Shown in pieces: positions 63,365-64,000 of a stretch of 64,000 nucleotides of DNA. A program made the translations under genes and the position numbers. The stretch covers positions 151,312-215,311 of the forward strand of contig CAIFEB010000001.1 in assembly GCA_903789375.1 (NCBI GenBank), written 5' to 3'. The stretch comes from an uncultured Eggerthellaceae bacterium (GTDB lineage: Bacteria; Actinomycetota; Coriobacteriia; Coriobacteriales; Eggerthellaceae). The notes below the pieces were generated by a model, which was not told the origin of the DNA, did no database searches, and was given only the letters and a program-made list of their open reading frames with translations. Position 1 is the stretch's first letter, and every line of letters starts with the position of its first letter.

Positions 63365-64000
63365 ATGGATTTTTCGATAGTCAGCGACTCGAGCTGCAAC
63401 CTGCTCGAAGAAACAATCGACGAGTTCGACATCACGATTCTGCCGTTGACGTTCATGGTCGACGGCGAGCAGTACGCCAGCTACGTCAAAGGCCGCAAGA
63501 CCGACCTCAAGCAGTTCTACGACATGATCCGCGACGGCAAGACCATCACCACGTCGCTGCCGAACATCCAGGATTCCGAGCGCTCCATCACCGAGCTTCT
63601 GGACAAGGGACGCGACGTTTTGTACATCGGGTTCTCAAGCGGCCTGTCCGGCACGTACGAGGCGACGTCGGCCCTGCTCGAAGAGCTGAAGAAGCGCTAT
63701 CCCGAGCGCAAGATCTACCACGTCGACACCTTCGGCGCGTCGCTTGGCGAGGGGCTTCTGGTGTACAAGGCCGCGTGCATGGCGCGCGACGGCGCCTCGA
63801 TCGAGGAAACGTACCAGTGGGTGCTCGACAACCGGTTCCACCTGGCCCATTGGTTCACCGTCGACAAGCTGGAGTACCTGTGGCGCGGCGGCCGCGTGTC
63901 GCGTTCGAGCGCCTGGGCGGGCGACGTGCTCAACATCAAGCCGGTCATGCACATGGACGACGCGGGGCACCTCATCCCGGTGTACAAGGTGCGCGGACGC
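63365..64000 (+). CDS. DegV family fatty-acid-binding protein (3' partial)
   Basis: An ATG at 63365 opens a frame that runs off the window end after 212 residues. The protein begins MDFSIVSDSSCNLLEE, the DegV N-terminus, and carries TTSLPNIQDSERSI and IGFSSGLSGTYEATSALLEE, typical of the fatty-acid-binding domains used with fatty acid kinase. A GGGGG stretch gives a modest ribosome site. It would bind fatty acids for phosphorylation and incorporation into phospholipids. The remaining C-terminal part lies beyond base 64000. Confidence 0.92.
   Translation, partial: MDFSIVSDSSCNLLEETIDEFDITILPLTFMVDGEQYASYVKGRKTDLKQFYDMIRDGKTITTSLPNIQDSERSITELLDKGRDVLYIGFSSGLSGTYEATSALLEELKKRYPERKIYHVDTFGASLGEGLLVYKAACMARDGASIEETYQWVLDNRFHLAHWFTVDKLEYLWRGGRVSRSSAWAGDVLNIKPVMHMDDAGHLIPVYKVRGR

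Overview
The window is GC-rich, densely coded DNA that looks like the chromosome of an anaerobic gut actinomycete of the Coriobacteriia, family Eggerthellaceae (Eggerthella/Gordonibacter/Adlercreutzia type). The grounds are: soluble molybdopterin oxidoreductases with small ferredoxin partners, a LuxR-type regulator fused to a long multi-spanning membrane domain, an Ech-type energy-converting hydrogenase, a superoxide reductase, and phenylacetate-CoA ligase beside an ACT protein. The genus cannot be fixed from this window alone. No CRISPR array, complete insertion sequence, prophage or rRNA was seen.

Layout. 1-3952 (+): a DAO-fold FAD oxidoreductase cut by the window edge, an ornithine-cyclodeaminase-like protein and an NDH-2-like flavoprotein, plausibly one amine-oxidising unit. 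4244-10070 (-): six-gene Ech-like [NiFe] hydrogenase operon (echABCDEF order). 10071-11640: a scar with two palindromic sites, degenerate gene fragments and tRNA-Pro(GGG). 11891-19287: desulfoferrodoxin, an MFS carrier, an RsmB-like RNA methyltransferase, branched-chain aminotransferase, NADP isocitrate dehydrogenase and 3-hydroxyacyl-CoA dehydrogenase. 19789-25642 (+): catabolic operon A with a molybdopterin oxidoreductase, a two-cluster ferredoxin, an unlisted 58-residue protein, an amidohydrolase-fold protein and an MFS carrier. Then come an acidic low-complexity protein and a 12-TM-type LuxR regulator. 28504-32260 (-): a binding-protein ABC importer. 33211-37034 (+): operon B with a second molybdopterin oxidoreductase and ferredoxin, followed by a 192-residue unknown and a 71-residue membrane protein.

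37240-64000 is mostly housekeeping: a SEC-C protein, an ACT protein and PaaK, a truncated serine-hydrolase remnant, YgiQ, an SLC13-type permease, a UvrD/PcrA helicase with a LexA-like box in its promoter, a methyltransferase, ferrochelatase, a CDF exporter, a D-2-hydroxyacid dehydrogenase, an NhaC antiporter, a radical SAM/SPASM protein, a candidate structured RNA, CoaBC, an RluA-type enzyme, LspA, IleRS and the start of a DegV protein.

How the parts may work together. Operons A and B look like cytoplasmic Mo-enzyme systems acting on small, probably aromatic, substrates; A brings its own carrier and a decarboxylase-fold protein. The LuxR protein between them is a natural candidate regulator. 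The Ech complex would couple ferredoxin redox chemistry to H2 and ion movement, and a ferredoxin pool could link it to the Mo enzymes. Those links are inference. Families and motifs were read from the sequence by eye, without database searches.
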